Positions 1 to 10,849 are shown, counted from the first letter of the stretch. The stretch is DNA of 64,000 nt from Lysinibacillus pakistanensis (GCA_001312325.1 BBDJ01000024.1:1-64000), one strand, 5' to 3'. Notes: generated from the sequence alone by a model not told the origin. Numbers and translations: made by a program.

Positions 1-37
1 TAGGATAAATAACTTAGACTAGGTGAATGTCCAACAC

Positions 38-78
38 AAAAACACCACTATTTTTTTTACCAAAATAGTGGTGTTTTT
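38..78. terminator. Rho-independent terminator hairpin
   Basis: Perfect 17-base arms (38-54 and 62-78) reading AACACCACTATTTT / AAAATAGTGGTGTT, with T-rich flanks on both strands. It can end transcription arriving from outside the window or from the minus-strand transporter gene. The stretch from 79 to 393 shows no gene. Confidence 0.8.
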
Positions 79-393
79 GTTGTTGAATAACTATGTTGTC
101 AATACATCTAGCTAATCTTTACAATTAAAGGAAGCCTACTTTTTCTACACTTTTACCATAGAAGGTGGGTGTACCCTTCTTAAGCCCCGTCCATAGATAC
201 TAACCATATTTTTAAATATCGTGGAATCTGCTCATAACTAACGATAGTTATTCTATTAAGTACAAATAGCCTCCTATCTAGCACAACTATTAGTCAATCC
301 TGCACGTTTTCTCGTCAATTCAGTAACTCCTCATCAAAACAATGATTTCCTTATATGTTCGACAAAGAAAGTAAGCGTCAGCATTAATATTCG

Positions 394-1377
394 CTACCCT
401 TCTTGGGATAGCAAGTGTTTTTTTGCATTTTGTTCCCCCGTATTTTAATTGATATCTTTCCATGACACGACTAAAGAATGATGCTAACACTTGTTGGAAG
501 AGCATTCCAAATACAACGGGCATAACCGTTTTAGCTGGAAAATAGGTGGTAGCAATCACAACCCCAACAGCAATATTACGCATCCCACCTGTGAAAACAA
601 ACATCGTGATTATACTACTATCTTTCCAAAGATAATGTCCTAGTACTAAACATAGGACATATCCCGAAACTGCTAGTAAAAAGACGACCGAAATGATACT
701 AAAAAGCTCCCAACTAATTGTTTTCATATAAGGTGCAATCACGCTACTATTAATCATAACAATGCTAAATAAGCACAATTTCGAAAAAGGGGCTAATTTT
801 TTTCCCTAGTGTCACAGCAATTTTCCCTTTCGTTAACTCATTACACACAACACCAGCAAGGGATGGTACAACAATCATCCAAAGTAAATCTAACATCAAT
901 CCAGCAGTATCTATTTCAATTGATTGCCCCACAACAATATGTAATAATGCAGGAATGACGATAGGTGATAGAACTGTATCAATTAAAATAATAGCAAGAC
1001 ATAACGCAAGATGCCCTCTACACATGCTCACCCAAATAAAGCTTGTAACCCCTGTTGGAATCGCAACTGCTAAGACAAAGCCAATTGTTAGGAAATGCTC
1101 ATGAAAGATGATTGTGGATACAATGTAAGTCCAAATTGGCATGAGTATGTGTAGAAAGGCAATGGCTATAAAAATGACTGTTGGATACTTTTTTTAAGCT
1201 TTTTATCCCTTCTATATTCATACTTAAGCTACCCGCAAATGTCATAAAGGCAAATATCCATGGCACTAAAAATACCAGCTGGTGCCCAATATTTTCAAAT
1301 AGCACGCCTATGATTAAGCTAAGTGGCGTTAAAATAGGCATCCATTTTTGTAGGTATTGATTGAATCGATGTAGCAT
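394..1377 (-). CDS. Bile acid:sodium symporter (BASS) family transporter, frame-broken
   Basis: Integral membrane transporter of the BASS family, predicted to cotransport an organic anion with sodium. Three overlapping minus-strand fragments join if the 7-T runs at 1189-1195, 797-803 and 418-424 are each shortened by one base. The last correction moves the stop to 394 instead of 320. The joined protein is about 325 residues, made of repeated hydrophobic helices, with the small-residue helix MFVFTGGMRNIAVGV typical of the family. The ATG at 1377 has a GGGGAG-type ribosome binding site. The gene is divergent from the SLH gene and probably monocistronic. The substrate cannot be told from sequence. 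Confidence 0.75.
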
Positions 1378-1518
1378 TTAAAAGCTCCCCCTCTCATACT
1401 GTAATCCCTTGTCTTACTACCTCTTTCAACTTTGAAATTAAGACTAGAAAAATTTGCAGTTTTTATCCATTTCCTGCAAACTATTAGTATATCTAGCTAG
1501 AAGGGATGAAAAAGACTA

Positions 1519-2572
1519 ATGAAAAAAATTAGTGTATACCTTACTATTTTCACTTCTTGTTATTGTAAGTGGGGACAAGGTACAGGCTGCAGGCTTTAAA
1601 GATGTGCCTGAGGATCATTTTGCCTATGATGCTATTTTATGGGCTGAGGAATACGATATTGTAAATGGCTATTCAGATGGCACCTTTAAGCCTAATGAAA
1701 CGATTACTGAGCAACAATTCGCCAAATTATTGTCTAATTTTTATGAACTAGAAATACCCTATGATGAATTAAAAAAACAAACCCCTACTGCCAACTGGTC
1801 AGATGAATATTACAACCGTCTGGCAAGCTATGGTGTGCCATTAAACGGCTATTTAGATAATAATATTCGGGCAGCTTCCATCAAGCGGGGCGTGGTTGCT
1901 CAAGCGATTACACATTTGGCTAAAGGCAAAAGTGGTTTAGATCAATCCATCCAGTTTTTACTTGATTATTACATTTCTACTGGTCAAAATCCACAGTATG
2001 AAAATCGTAATTTACAAAAGTTTTTCGGCGTAACAAATAAATTAACACGTGCTCAAGTCGTGATAATACTTCATCGAATGGATGAAAGAAATTTTTATGA
2101 AATTTCTCAGGATGCACAAGCTATTTATGAAAATACTAGTAATGCTTCGTTAAATGTACGTGCTAAAAACGGTCAAAATCAGCTTGATCCAACAATGCGT
2201 CTTACAACACCTACGAAAAGCGCCTGGGAAGGTACCTATTTCTATAGCTATAAATGGGGAAAAGGTGCGACTGATTTTAACCGCCGTGAAGCCATTATTT
2301 CCAATGCAACAAGCAACAGCTTTAACATTTTCATCACTGCGAATGATGGAACTGCTGCCGGAAGTGTCGATGGAACCGCGACAATTACTACAAGTAATAA
2401 AGCAGTAATGAACAAATCATCTGCTGGCAATCGCTGTGTTATTGAATTTGAGAGACTTACCAACGCCTTAAAAATAACCGAAGTGGATTGTCAGGCAGCA
2501 CATGATGAAGACACTAATTTTTCTGGAACTTTAAAAAAAAGCAGTAACAAAGCTATCTGTCCACAAAATTAA
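1519..2572 (+). CDS. Secreted SLH-domain protein
   Basis: Surface protein with S-layer homology repeats, which attach proteins to pyruvylated cell-wall polymer. The first SLH repeat starts just after the signal peptide (GFKDVPEDHFAYDAILWAEE) and a second region lies around residues 100-190. The C-terminal ~140 residues are unrelated and beta-rich. Shortening the 7-A run at 1522-1528 by one gives the start MKKLVYTLLFSLLVIVSG, a classic signal peptide cleaved near VQAAG, so the gene starts at 1519 rather than 1532. The C-terminal part has two cysteines in the last third and no recognised catalytic motif. The binding partner is unknown. Confidence 0.8.
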
Positions 2573-2589
2573 AAACAACATTTTCAATC

Positions 2590-2625
2590 AAGGTGCCTAT
2601 TTCATACAGGCACCTTTGCTTTTAC
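2590..2625. terminator. Bidirectional terminator
   Basis: AAGGTGCCT (2590-2598) pairs with AGGCACCTT (2608-2616), followed by GCTTTT. It lies between the convergent SLH gene and the LysR gene and can serve both. Confidence 0.8.
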
Positions 2626-3507
2626 AATGTTCGATACCAATTCCTTGCAATCTCTATGAAATCACTAAGGTACGGCTGAATATGCTTATCTTTATGCCAA
2701 GCAATATCCGTGTAAATAGGCTTGATATTGAACGGAGATTGTAATTCGATGAACTGTCCATCCTCTAGTTCTTTCTCCACTACCATTTTGGGTAAAAATG
2801 TAATACCTAATCCTGCTATCACACATTGTTTAATCGCTTCAATACTTGCAAATTCAATCATTTGTAATGGCAGCAACCCCTCTTGCTGTAGTTGTGCTTC
2901 TAATTGATTGCGATAAGAGCACCCATTTTCAGTTAGAAGCATTGTCTCTGCTGATAATTGTTGCGCTGATAGTGTATGGCTTTTTATGCTAGTTGGGGCA
3001 CTTACAAAGATTATTTGTTCCTGGATAAGTCGCTCACGATACAACATAGGTGTTTCCTTATAAGCATCAGAAATAAAGGCTACATCGAGATTTCCAGACT
3101 GCAATAGATCTTTGGCAATTTCAGTTGTATGGACCGGCTTAAAAATAATTTTTATTTGTGGATAGGCTTTCTGATATTGTTGCAAAATACTTGGAAGACG
3201 GTAAACACACTGACTTTCCTGTGCGCCAATTTTTAACACCACTTGTGCTTGTTCATTGGACACTGCCTTTTTCATTTCGCTATTTAACTCCAGCATTTTT
3301 TTGGGCATACTGTTGTAATCGCTTGCCTCATCCGTAAGAGTGACACGCTTGCCAAGCCTCTCAAAAAGAATTACCCCGAGCTCCTCTTCAAGTGATTTAA
3401 TTTGTGCTGTAATACTAGACTGAGCATAATCAAGTAACTGTGCTGTCTGTGTAAAACTTAATGTTTCTGCAGCGGTTAAAAAACGTTTGTAGCTGTTTTA
3501 AATCCAT
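2622..3507 (-). CDS. LysR-family transcriptional regulator
   Basis: One-component DNA-binding regulator. The N-terminal winged helix-turn-helix (MDLKQLQTFLTAAETLSFTQ) appears when the 6-base T/A run near 3478-3483 is shortened by one. Residues 80 onwards form the periplasmic-binding-like effector domain. A short mis-framed patch near 3300-3335 is repaired by two compensating indels, restoring TDEGKRLQQYAQKM. The corrected length is about 295 residues, normal for LysR. It is transcribed divergently from the NADPH-FMN reductase gene at 3621, and that arrangement usually means the LysR protein controls the neighbour. Confidence 0.85.
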
Positions 3508-3530
3508 TACAAACACCCCTAAATCGTTTT

Positions 3531-3551
3531 TTTCGATATATTTTATCGAAA
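3531..3551. promoter_or_regulatory. Dyad operator between lysR and the flavin reductase
   Basis: TTTCGATA (3531-3538) and TATCGAAA (3544-3551) form an interrupted palindrome. A further TATCGATA lies about 13 bases downstream. The position midway between divergent start codons suits a LysR binding site; assignment to this regulator is inference. Confidence 0.5.
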
Positions 3552-3620
3552 CATTCATCTTTATCGATAATTAAATTAAGTTTACACTAGTTATAACCTG
3601 AAAGATAGAGGAGGATTTTT

Positions 3621-4173
3621 ATGAACATTACTGCTTTTATCGGGAGCTCCAGAATCGCTAGTAATAGTGAACAGCTAGCTGATTATGTATTAGCAGATAT
3701 TCCACATCAAAAAAATAGATTTAAAAAAATATAACGATTAAGCCTATTCACGATTTACGTCATGACGACAACGGCTTTCAGTTTGTAGATGATGACTATG
3801 ATCAAATTATTCAAGCATTTCTTACTAGTGATATTGTGATTTTCGCAACACCAATTTATTGGTACAGCATGTCAGGCATCATGAAAAATATGATAGATCG
3901 CTTAAGCCATGCCATTCGTGATGAACGTTTCCCACAGCTCAAGGAAAAGCTTCAGACGACAGAGGCAATCGTCCTTGCCGTTGGTGGCGATGCTCCCAAT
4001 ATTAAGGGACTTCCGATGATTCAGCAATTCCATTATATTTTCGATTTCCTAAAAATGCCTTTTTCTTCCTATATTATCGGAAATGGCAATAAGCTGGAGA
4101 AATCGCAAACGATTCACAGGCTTTAGCCCAAGCAAAAATATTGAACGAGAGGTTAAAGAATCGTGCTTTATAA
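3621..4173 (+). CDS. NAD(P)H-dependent FMN reductase family protein
   Basis: Flavodoxin-fold oxidoreductase of the NADPH-dependent FMN reductase/quinone reductase family. It starts MNITAFIGSSR (the P-loop that binds FMN phosphate) and carries ATPIYWYSMSGIMKNMIDR, the conserved flavin-binding segment. Both 7-A runs (3702-3708 and 3723-3729) need one base removed. A missing C near 4097 hides the true end, ...NDSQALAQAKILNERLKNRAL, with stop at 4171-4173. The ribosome binding site is AGAGGAGG at 3607-3614. The corrected length is about 182 residues. Probable regulator: the divergent LysR protein. Confidence 0.8.
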
Positions 4174-4180
4174 TTTAACA

Positions 4181-4217
4181 ACGACCCAAAAGCTAGTTGC
4201 TTTCGGGTCGTTTTTTT
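4181..4217 (+). terminator. Rho-independent terminator
   Basis: ACGACCCAAAAGC pairs with GCTTTCGGGTCGT and is followed by seven T. It directly follows the flavin reductase gene. Confidence 0.85.
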
Positions 4218-4246
4218 ATATCTAGTGAAATAATTTAGTCCTATGT

Positions 4247-5711
4247 TCAATGATGTTTCATATTAGTTTTAAAATAGTAGAACTTATCTTCTTTTTCCTC
4301 TTTCCTCAGTAATGGATCAAGCGCTTTATCTTTCACATAGTGATCAAAGAAAGCCAAAATATACCCATTCATTACTTGATGAAATTGATTAACGTCAATA
4401 TTCCATGACAACAATGGAGAGAGATAAGGGAAATCCGTAAAGGTATAATGATCTCCTGCTATAAAAGTAAGCATAAAAGTATCTCCCTTTATTCCCTCTT
4501 TATAGTGAAAATCTGCAAGATCCGTGATTTTATCATGGTACTTTTGAAATTCCTCAGGGGTGATATTCGTGTATTGAATTTCTTCGTCTGATAAGTAAAG
4601 ATAATCTTCATTTAAAATAAACATAAATGGTTGTTCAAATCCTGAGCTAGCCACTGGTTCATGCAATGGTCCATCTATGTTGATTCCTGCCGAAATTCTG
4701 CTATCATCCAACAATGCTTGGGCAGCTGTTGAACCTCCATATGAATGACCAAATATTCCAATTTTGTCCATATCTATCTTTCCAGTAAACAAGCTTTGAG
4801 GGTCCTTACCGTTTAACATTGTTAATTGATTGAGCACATAGCTCATATCTTTTGATCTCGTTTTTACATCTTTCTCATCTTCAATATTATATGAATAAGA
4901 ATATGCGTCTGCTTGACTCATAACTTCCTGTCCATCTGGGAATTTTGTATAGGCTGCATCATTCGTATGGTCAACGCTGACAACAATATAGCCATGACTT
5001 GCCAATTCCTCCATTTGAGAAATACTTTGCATTCTAGTACTACCAAATCCGTGAGAAAATAAAAGAACGGGATATTTATCTTCTTTATTAGATACTGCTA
5101 TATCTTTTATACTATTAGTTTGACCGTATTTTAAATACTCAAATAGACAGCGTGGCACTGAAAAAAATAAATTCCAGCGTGCCCGACCACTCTTCGTAAG
5201 GAAAGGATTCATATTGAATATCCTTTGAATTATTTTCCAACTCAGCTGGATACCATATTTGTATCATTAATTCCCTAGCTTTTTGTTTCGAGTCATGTCT
5301 GGAGTCATCTATTAAATGCCTTGAATTCATACCAACTTCAAAAGGACCTGTAGGCTTTGGAAGTTGAAATACAGGCATGATTGTGACTAAACCAAGGCTA
5401 CTGAACATATAAATTAGAATAAAAAAAATATGTATAAAAGCTTTTTGACCTTCCGTTTATTATTCGCGCTTACAAGTGTAACCTTTTCTTCGTTAAATGG
5501 CTTTATGGTGAAAGCAGTTAAAAGAATAAATAATATATAGGTTAACCCCATTTGCCATCTATAACCTTCAAACCCCAAATGAACAACCAAAAGAATTAGT
5601 GCTATAACATTAATTATTCTTTTTATTTTTGCATCGAATCTAAATAAAGAAAAAAAGCCAAAAAATATGAACTACAATTAAGATCCCTTCAAACAACCTC
5701 AATACTCTCAA
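4247..5711 (-). CDS. Membrane-anchored PAF-acetylhydrolase-like alpha/beta hydrolase
   Basis: Alpha/beta hydrolase of the platelet-activating-factor acetylhydrolase (isoform II) family. The nucleophile elbow is GHSYGGS, preceded by LLFSHGFGS (oxyanion-hole region). The conserved late histidine lies in AGDHYTFTDFPYL. Reconstruction across several indels (near 5168, 5415 and 5650) adds an N-terminal region with about four hydrophobic helices, beginning at TTG 5711 after AGGGGATAGG. The full protein is about 480 residues, longer than soluble family members. It is predicted to act at the membrane as an esterase or lipase; the substrate is unknown. Confidence 0.7.
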
Positions 5712-5726
5712 CTCCTATCCCCTTTT

Positions 5727-5749
5727 AGTTAAGTTAACTATACTTAACT
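5727..5749. promoter_or_regulatory. Inverted repeat upstream of hydrolase gene
   Basis: AGTTAAGT (5727-5734) and ACTTAACT (5742-5749) form a clean 8-base dyad. It lies 16 bases upstream of the proposed hydrolase start, in the promoter/leader position. The binding protein is unknown. Confidence 0.45.
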
Positions 5750-5931
5750 GTTATTTGCAAGTGTATTTATGTAAAATTTTAAGGAATAGATAATTATTTC
5801 TTTTTGGATGTTATATATGTATATTCCCTTTTTCCACTTATATCTTGATTTTCGTTCATTCAACGGTTGGATTCATAACTTTTATTGCTTTTTTTTGATT
5901 TAAGAGATTGTTTGGCTTTTAGGCACATAAA

Positions 5932-5957
5932 AACGACCAATTATTCATGGTCGTTTG
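5932..5957 (-). terminator. Terminator overlapping the stop codon
   Basis: AAACGACCA pairs with TGGTCGTTT around the loop ATTATTCA. The stop codon of the minus-strand pyridoxamine-oxidase-like gene (5941-5943) sits in the loop. Confidence 0.65.
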
Positions 5958-6367
5958 TAAATTCTAGTTCTTTTGGAGGCTGCCCTTTTTTATTCATTAA
6001 GCGCATGCGAATAGGTTCAATTTTAAGTGTTACCATTTCGTCTTGATTGCCAACGAAAATACTTGTAAAAAATTCTGCTATTTTATTTTTAATGCCTTCC
6101 TCGTGTACTTCTGTGAGTTTACCCTCTATTTCAACATACGTATCACCAAAGCCTCCATTTTCGTAGCCATATAATATATGGGTATATGGATTTTTGCGAA
6201 GCTCTTCCATTTTCTCAGAATGTTTATTTGTCACCGTATATAACACAAAATCTTCATGTTGAAACGTCATGTAGCGCGAGTAAGGTTTACCATTTTCCAC
6301 CGTTGCCATTGTTCCTATTTTTTTCACGATTCAAAACTTCTAAAATTTCTTCACGTACAGAAGTCAT
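5941..6367 (-). CDS. Pyridoxamine 5'-phosphate oxidase-like (general stress 26 type) protein
   Basis: Small split-barrel flavin-binding protein of the PNPOx-like family. It has the early TMATVENGKPYSRYMTF segment and the later VEIEGKLTEV strand found in general stress 26-type proteins. Removing one base from the 7-T run at 6318-6324 joins the N-terminus MTSVREEILEVLNREKIG, starting at 6367 behind GGATGGGATG. The corrected length is about 141 residues. It probably binds FMN or F420-like cofactor; the substrate is not evident. It is divergent from the membrane protein gene at 6531. Confidence 0.8.
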
Positions 6368-6530
6368 TTCATCCCATCCTTTCATCTACTTCATCTATTT
6401 TGCCCTCTCACGATAAAGATAAACCGTTTTTTTTGAAAAATGTGAAATGACTATCTTCGGACATATTGAAAATCCATTGCTATAATAATTTGATAGACAA
6501 AAGGAAATTCCGGATGAATGAGGGTTAAAA

Positions 6531-7157
6531 ATGAAACAAGCTTTTTTTTATGCGCTGTTTGTTTTTCATAACAGGCATTATTGTGCTTTCTTTTGGTATT
6601 ACACTAACTATTAAAGGTCAACTCTTTGGTGTTGGCTCTTGGGATGTACTACACATCGGCTTAACAAAATCAATTGGGTTATCGATTGGCACTTGGTCCA
6701 TCCTATTAGGACTTGCAATCTTAGCCTTTGATATGGCTATTACGAAAAAATTTCCATTACCAGGGACCTTTATCGATATGTTTTTAGCAGGTATTTTTAT
6801 CGATATTTTTAACTACTGGCTGCCTGACATCGATGGTTTTTGGATGCAGCTCATTTCCTACCTAACAGGACTAGTCTTATTGGGCTGGGGCTGCGGTATG
6901 TATATGGTAGCAAATTTAGGCATTGGCCTCGGGATACGCTCATGTTACTTATGGTTCATAAACTAGGCTGGAGTGTCACACGCTCCCGAACAACTATGGA
7001 AGTAACGGTTGCTGTGATTGGCTTTTTACTAGGTGGTCCCATTGGTATTGGTACTCTACTGATGGCTTTTGGGCTCGGACCAATCGTACAATTTGCTTTA
7101 ACCTTTAATGAAAAATTATTTATGAGATGGACCGGCGTGAAAAGCGCCGTAGTATAA
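6531..7157 (+). CDS. YczE/YyaS-type integral membrane protein
   Basis: Multi-helix membrane protein of the YczE/YitT-related family, with about five hydrophobic segments and the motif QLFGVGSWDVLHIGL near the N-terminus. An 8-T run (6542-6549) needs one base less, giving the start MKQAFFMRCLFFITGIIVL. A C is missing near 6927, where the conserved GIGPRDTLML would otherwise be read. The second correction is a loss at a short C run rather than a gain in a T run. The corrected length is about 208 residues. Function is not established. Confidence 0.8.
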
Positions 7158-7162
7158 GCTTC

Positions 7163-7197
7163 AAGACAATGCAAAAAAAGTGCATTGTCTTTTTTTA
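7163..7197 (+). terminator. Rho-independent terminator
   Basis: AAGACAATGCA and TGCATTGTCTT form an 11-bp stem with a 7-A loop, followed by seven T in total. It ends the YczE-like transcript. Confidence 0.9.
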
Positions 7198-7208
7198 TTC
7201 AGTTGCAA

Positions 7209-7255
7209 TATACAGTTCAACTATATATAATCAAACTATATAGTTGGACTGTATA
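7209..7255. promoter_or_regulatory. Large inverted-repeat operator upstream of padR
   Basis: Two 19-base arms, TATACAGTTCAACTATATA (7209-7227) and its near-perfect complement at 7237-7255, differ at one position and are separated by nine bases. The dyad ends 13 bases before the PadR start codon, right where PadR proteins autoregulate. The arms also contain TATATA-like promoter elements. Confidence 0.7.
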
Positions 7256-7267
7256 AGAGGTGAACTT

Positions 7268-7592
7268 GTGAAAAAAACATAAATTACTACCTTTATCTGA
7301 AACCATGCATTACATTCTACTCGCCTTACGTGAACCATTACATGGCTATGCAATGATGCAAAAAATCGAGGAAATGAGCGCTGGGAGTGTAAGAATTGCT
7401 GCTGGCACTATGTATGGTGCAATTGAAAATCTATTGAAATATCATTGGATTTCACCTGTTGAGACACAGGACACAAGACGTAAGGTTTACCAAACAACGG
7501 CCGAGGGGCTAAAAATATTAGCAGCCGAGCAACAAAGATTGCAGCGAATTTTATCTTTATATGAGGGGACTGATGGAAATGAAAAAGTTTAA
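7268..7592 (+). CDS. PadR-family transcriptional regulator
   Basis: Winged-helix repressor. The family signature LREPLHGYAMMQKIEEMS followed by GTMYGAIENLL is clear. The start is GTG 7268 after AGAGGTGAA; the 7-A run at 7271-7277 must lose one base to give VKKHKLLPLSETMHYILLAL. The length is about 107 residues, normal for the short PadR class. It overlaps the following DUF2812 gene by about 20 bases. PadR plus DUF2812 pairs are a known arrangement in which the regulator controls a membrane protein. The big dyad upstream is its likely operator. Confidence 0.9.
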
Positions 7593-8188
7593 AATCTTTT
7601 TTTGATATCGATAAGGAAGAGCAATGGTTAAATGATATGCTGTCCAAAGGATGGGTTTGTACAAAAATAAATTCTACTGGTTTTTATACATTTAAAAATA
7701 CGACTGATCTTGAGCAGGTTATCCGTATTGATTGTCAGCAAGATCTTCGGAAAGAAGACCGAACAAACTATAAACAGTTATATGAGGATTTTGGATGGCA
7801 AGCATTAAAAGAAAAATCATATGATGGTACTTTTTATTGGGTAAAAAGAAAAGATGGCAATGATCAATTATTTTCTGATAATGATTCCCAAATTGCAAAA
7901 TATAAACGATTAATGAAGCATTCCAGCAATTGGGCGATACTCACTTTTATATGGTTTATGATTTTTTATAACAATGGCAACTTTTCTAAGTTTCTCCATA
8001 TAAAAGATGCTTATTTTACGCCAGGTTTATGGGATAAAGAAGGTTTTGCTTTCCTTTTTGCTTTTTTATTTGAAACACCCTTTGTCCTTATGCGTTTTAT
8101 CCCTCCATGGCTATTTTTAGTAGCCTTTGCTATGTACCTAGTCATGTATTTCCGTTATCGTAAATCTATACAGCAGTTTATTCAATAA
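7573..8188 (+). CDS. DUF2812 membrane protein
   Basis: DUF2812 proteins follow PadR regulators in Bacilli; their function is unknown. The start MEMKKFKIFFDIDKEEQWLN appears when the 7-T run at 7597-7603 loses one base, and the phrase DKEEQWLNDMLSKGW is characteristic of the domain. The N-terminal ~110 residues are soluble. Two to three hydrophobic segments follow (NWAILTFIWFMIFY, FLFAFLFETPFVLM, WLFLVAFAMYLVMYF). It is translationally coupled to PadR; an AGGGGAC ribosome binding site lies inside padR. The length is about 204 residues. Confidence 0.85.
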
Positions 8189-8194
8189 ACAGCA

Positions 8195-8230
8195 AGGAGC
8201 CACTTACCGTATGTAAGATGGCTCCTCTTT
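8195..8230. terminator. Bidirectional terminator
   Basis: AGGAGCCACTTAC pairs with GTAAGATGGCTCCT (one bulge) and is followed by CTTTT. It separates the convergent DUF2812 and L25/Ctc genes. Confidence 0.8.
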
Positions 8231-8234
8231 TGCG

Positions 8235-8869
8235 CTATTCTCTTGGTTCAGCAGTATTTTGTCCTGTCGCTTCTATCACTTCAGGTGTATCATCACTGTA
8301 TCATCTTCTTGTTCATTTTCAGCAGCAGGCGGTGTGATTGTCACTAATGTATAATCATCCTCCTGTAAGATATCAAAAGAAAACTGCTGACGAATATCCC
8401 CAACATAGAGAGAAGTCCCAATCGCTAAATTAGTGACATCTACCTCTATCGATTCAGGAATTTCTGTTGGCTTCACCTTTATGCGTACCTCACGATTAGG
8501 CTGTAAAAGAAATCCTCCATCAGCGACTCCTGCGGCATGTCCAACCACTGTCACTGGAATATCTACCTCAAGCTCCTCAGACATATTGATGGATTTAAAA
8601 TCCACATGTTTTACATTGCCTTTAAGCGCACAGCGTTGCACTTCTGTTAATACCGCATTAATCTGCCTGCCATCCATATCTAATTGAAAGACACTTTTAT
8701 TTCCGAACGTAGCTAGTATTTTGGCAAATGCTCTAGCATCCACAGTGATGGCTGTTGGCTCCATTTGATAGCCATAGACTACACCTGGAATAGCACCGTT
8801 CTGTCTAATCTGCGTTAATGAAGAGCGACTTCCTTTTTCACGTTTATTTGCTGTTAAAACCGTAGTCAT
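8235..8869 (-). CDS. rplY: 50S ribosomal protein L25 / general stress protein Ctc
   Basis: Binds 5S rRNA. The N-terminal L25 domain (VLTANKREKGSRSSLTQIRQ, then IPGVVYGYQ) is followed by the beta-rich Ctc (TL5) domain with HVDFKSINMSEELEVDIPV. I prefer ATG 8869 over the upstream TTG 8875 because AAGGGGAA sits seven bases before it. The open frame stops at 8276, but a one-base shift near 8290 gives an acidic tail TPEVIEATGQNTAEPRE ending at 8235, typical of long Ctc proteins. That extension is inference. The length is about 210 residues. Confidence 0.85.
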
Positions 8870-9026
8870 CGTCAATTTCCCCTTTCATGGAAACTAGTCT
8901 CATAAAAGGTTTGCCTGTTGTTATGTTTTTTATACCAATATACATATGAAATAGTACTCATCAATACATCTACATTCAGTCCCATTATCAAACTCCGTAG
9001 CGAAACAACTAAGTCAACTAATTAAA

Positions 9027-9054
9027 AAGTCGAGAGACATCATGTCCTCGACTT
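9027..9054 (-). terminator. Terminator after SLH gene
   Basis: AAGTCGAG and CTCGACTT form an 8-bp stem; on the minus strand the stem is followed by TTTTTAAT. It lies directly downstream of the second SLH gene. Confidence 0.7.
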
Positions 9055-9064
9055 ACTGTTCCTA

Positions 9065-9980
9065 TTACAACCTTCCAGCAGCTTCTAAAGATACCGCTAG
9101 CATTTTAGCAAACTCTCCTCGTGTAATTGTTTGATTTGGTAATAAATTCATATTATCATGTAAAGCTCCGATTGCATATAAGGTTTGCGTATGGTGCAGG
9201 GCTTCCTCCTGTAGATTGAAGCTATCTTGATAAGGTAAGGACACAAATTCTTCTTGAACAAAATCTACCGCATCCAAAGTTCGGCCAAGCATTAATATTG
9301 CCTGTTGTCGTGTAATTTTCCCATTAGGATCAAATAAATTCTGAGATTTTCCTTTGATAATTCCTAAAGAATGTAATGCTCCAACATATCCCCCATACCA
9401 GGATTTCTTGGCATTTATATCTTTAAATTGGGTTGCTTGAACTGGCTGAAAACTGAATGCACGAGCTAGTAATGCACTAAATTGTGCACGCGTTAAAGAA
9501 TCATTAACGCCAAAATAATCTGCTGTTCTGCCTTGAACAATACCCCGTTCTGCTAATGTAGAAATATACGAACTATACACCGAATTATCTGTATCTCGAA
9601 AATAAATTGGCGGTGGATTTACAAATTTTAATTCCGCACTATTATGAATTGTGGCAATTACGCGATCTCCTAAGTCTCGATAAGCAACAGGCTCCATTAC
9701 CCCTTTTTTTAGCCACTTGTTTTAAAATTCCATCCTTTCCATTCTTGAAAATTTCAATTTCTAGAGGTTGGCGGTTATTGACAATAGTGGCTTTAATACT
9801 AAACGTATCGCCCTTTTCAGAGGCATTAATTTTGGCACCATAGGCAGAGTAAACGACCATATTGGATGTTTTCATATGTACATAATCCGTGGGCTCTTGA
9901 TAGGCATGCGCTTGCAAAGGAGTTACCAATGAAATACTTAGTATTCCTACTAGTACTCCTGTTCTAATTTTTCCTTTCAT
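9065..9980 (-). CDS. Secreted SLH-repeat cell-wall protein
   Basis: The signal peptide MKGKIRTGVLVGILSISLVT ends near AHAYQ. A ~90-residue beta domain follows, then three C-terminal SLH repeats (SSYISTLAERGIVQG; WYGGYVGALHSLGIIKG; TLYAIGALHDN...TRGEFAKML). Three repeats form a complete wall-binding trident. The two fragments join when the 7-T run at 9704-9710 loses one base, giving ...VAKKGVMEPVAYRDL. The corrected length is about 304 residues. Its architecture is the reverse of the other SLH protein, which carries SLH at the N-terminus. The N-terminal beta domain is unassigned. Confidence 0.8.
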
Positions 9981-10098
9981 GTTGCTGCTCCTTTCCTTTC
10001 ATCTAAAACTATCATACTGGAATCCACTTTGTAAAAATATAGTATTTTTAGCACATACTCCATCAGATCTCTAGTCCTAGAAATTTTCCAATCAAAAA

Positions 10099-10133
10099 AC
10101 TACACTTCCATTTGCAAATGGGGGAAGTGTAGT
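10099..10133. terminator. Terminator hairpin
   Basis: ACTACACTTCC (10099-10109) pairs with GGAAGTGTAGT (10123-10133). It lies just beyond the stop of the HAD phosphatase gene; its minus-strand exit reads TTTTTTG. Confidence 0.75.
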
Positions 10134-10142
10134 GAGCATTAT

Positions 10143-10849
10143 CTATAAAAGAGTTATTTTGTTATCTAATAGAACATGTAGCTCGTGTAGCTGTTTTATT
10201 TCATAATGCGGTTGAATTGTACTTGTATTGTCAATATGACGTATATTAAACCAGCATGTATCAATGCCTGCTTGTAATCCGCCTTTAATATCAGATGTTA
10301 ATGAATCCCCAATGATTAATGTTTTACTCTTTTGTAATCCATCAATGCGTTCAAAAACGTAGTCAAAAAAAGGCTGGCATAGGTTTCTGAAAGCCAGTTT
10401 GCTCTGAAATAAAGATACCTTTAAAAAAATTGAGCAAGTTGTGCATCCTGTAATCGTTTATTTTGAGTGTCTGTTTTACCATTAGAAACAACATATAAAT
10501 CATAATGATTAGCTAGCTGCTCAATGACTTCATAGGCACCGTCAACATAATGATGTGCCTCCTTCAAATATTTTTGAAAGATTGCTTCAAAATAGCTTCC
10601 ATCAACATCATAGCCGAATTCCTTTAATGCAATGGAAAATCGTGTATTGTGGAGTGTATCTTTAGCCACCTCACCGCGTTCAAAAGCACGCCACATAGAT
10701 TCATTTATTTCTTTATACCGTGCAACCAATGTGGGAGTTGCTGCGATATTTTCATGCTTAAATAGATGATCAAGTGCTACATTTTCAGCAATATCAAAAT
10801 CTAATAAGGTGTCATCTACATCAAACAATAAAGTTTCATACTTTGTCAT
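10143..10849 (-). CDS. yjjG: YjjG-type HAD pyrimidine nucleotidase
   Basis: Haloacid dehalogenase phosphatase, most like the YjjG noncanonical pyrimidine 5'-nucleotidases that clean modified nucleotides. Motif I is LLFDVDDTLLDFD (nucleophile Asp first), motif II is VSNGKTD, and motif III/IV in the recovered C-terminus reads KTLIIGDSLTSDIKGG. Removing one base each from the 7-A runs at 10423-10429 and 10365-10371 recovers about 90 C-terminal residues ending HVLLDNKITLL at 10143. The corrected length is about 234 residues, as expected for the family. Confidence 0.8.
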
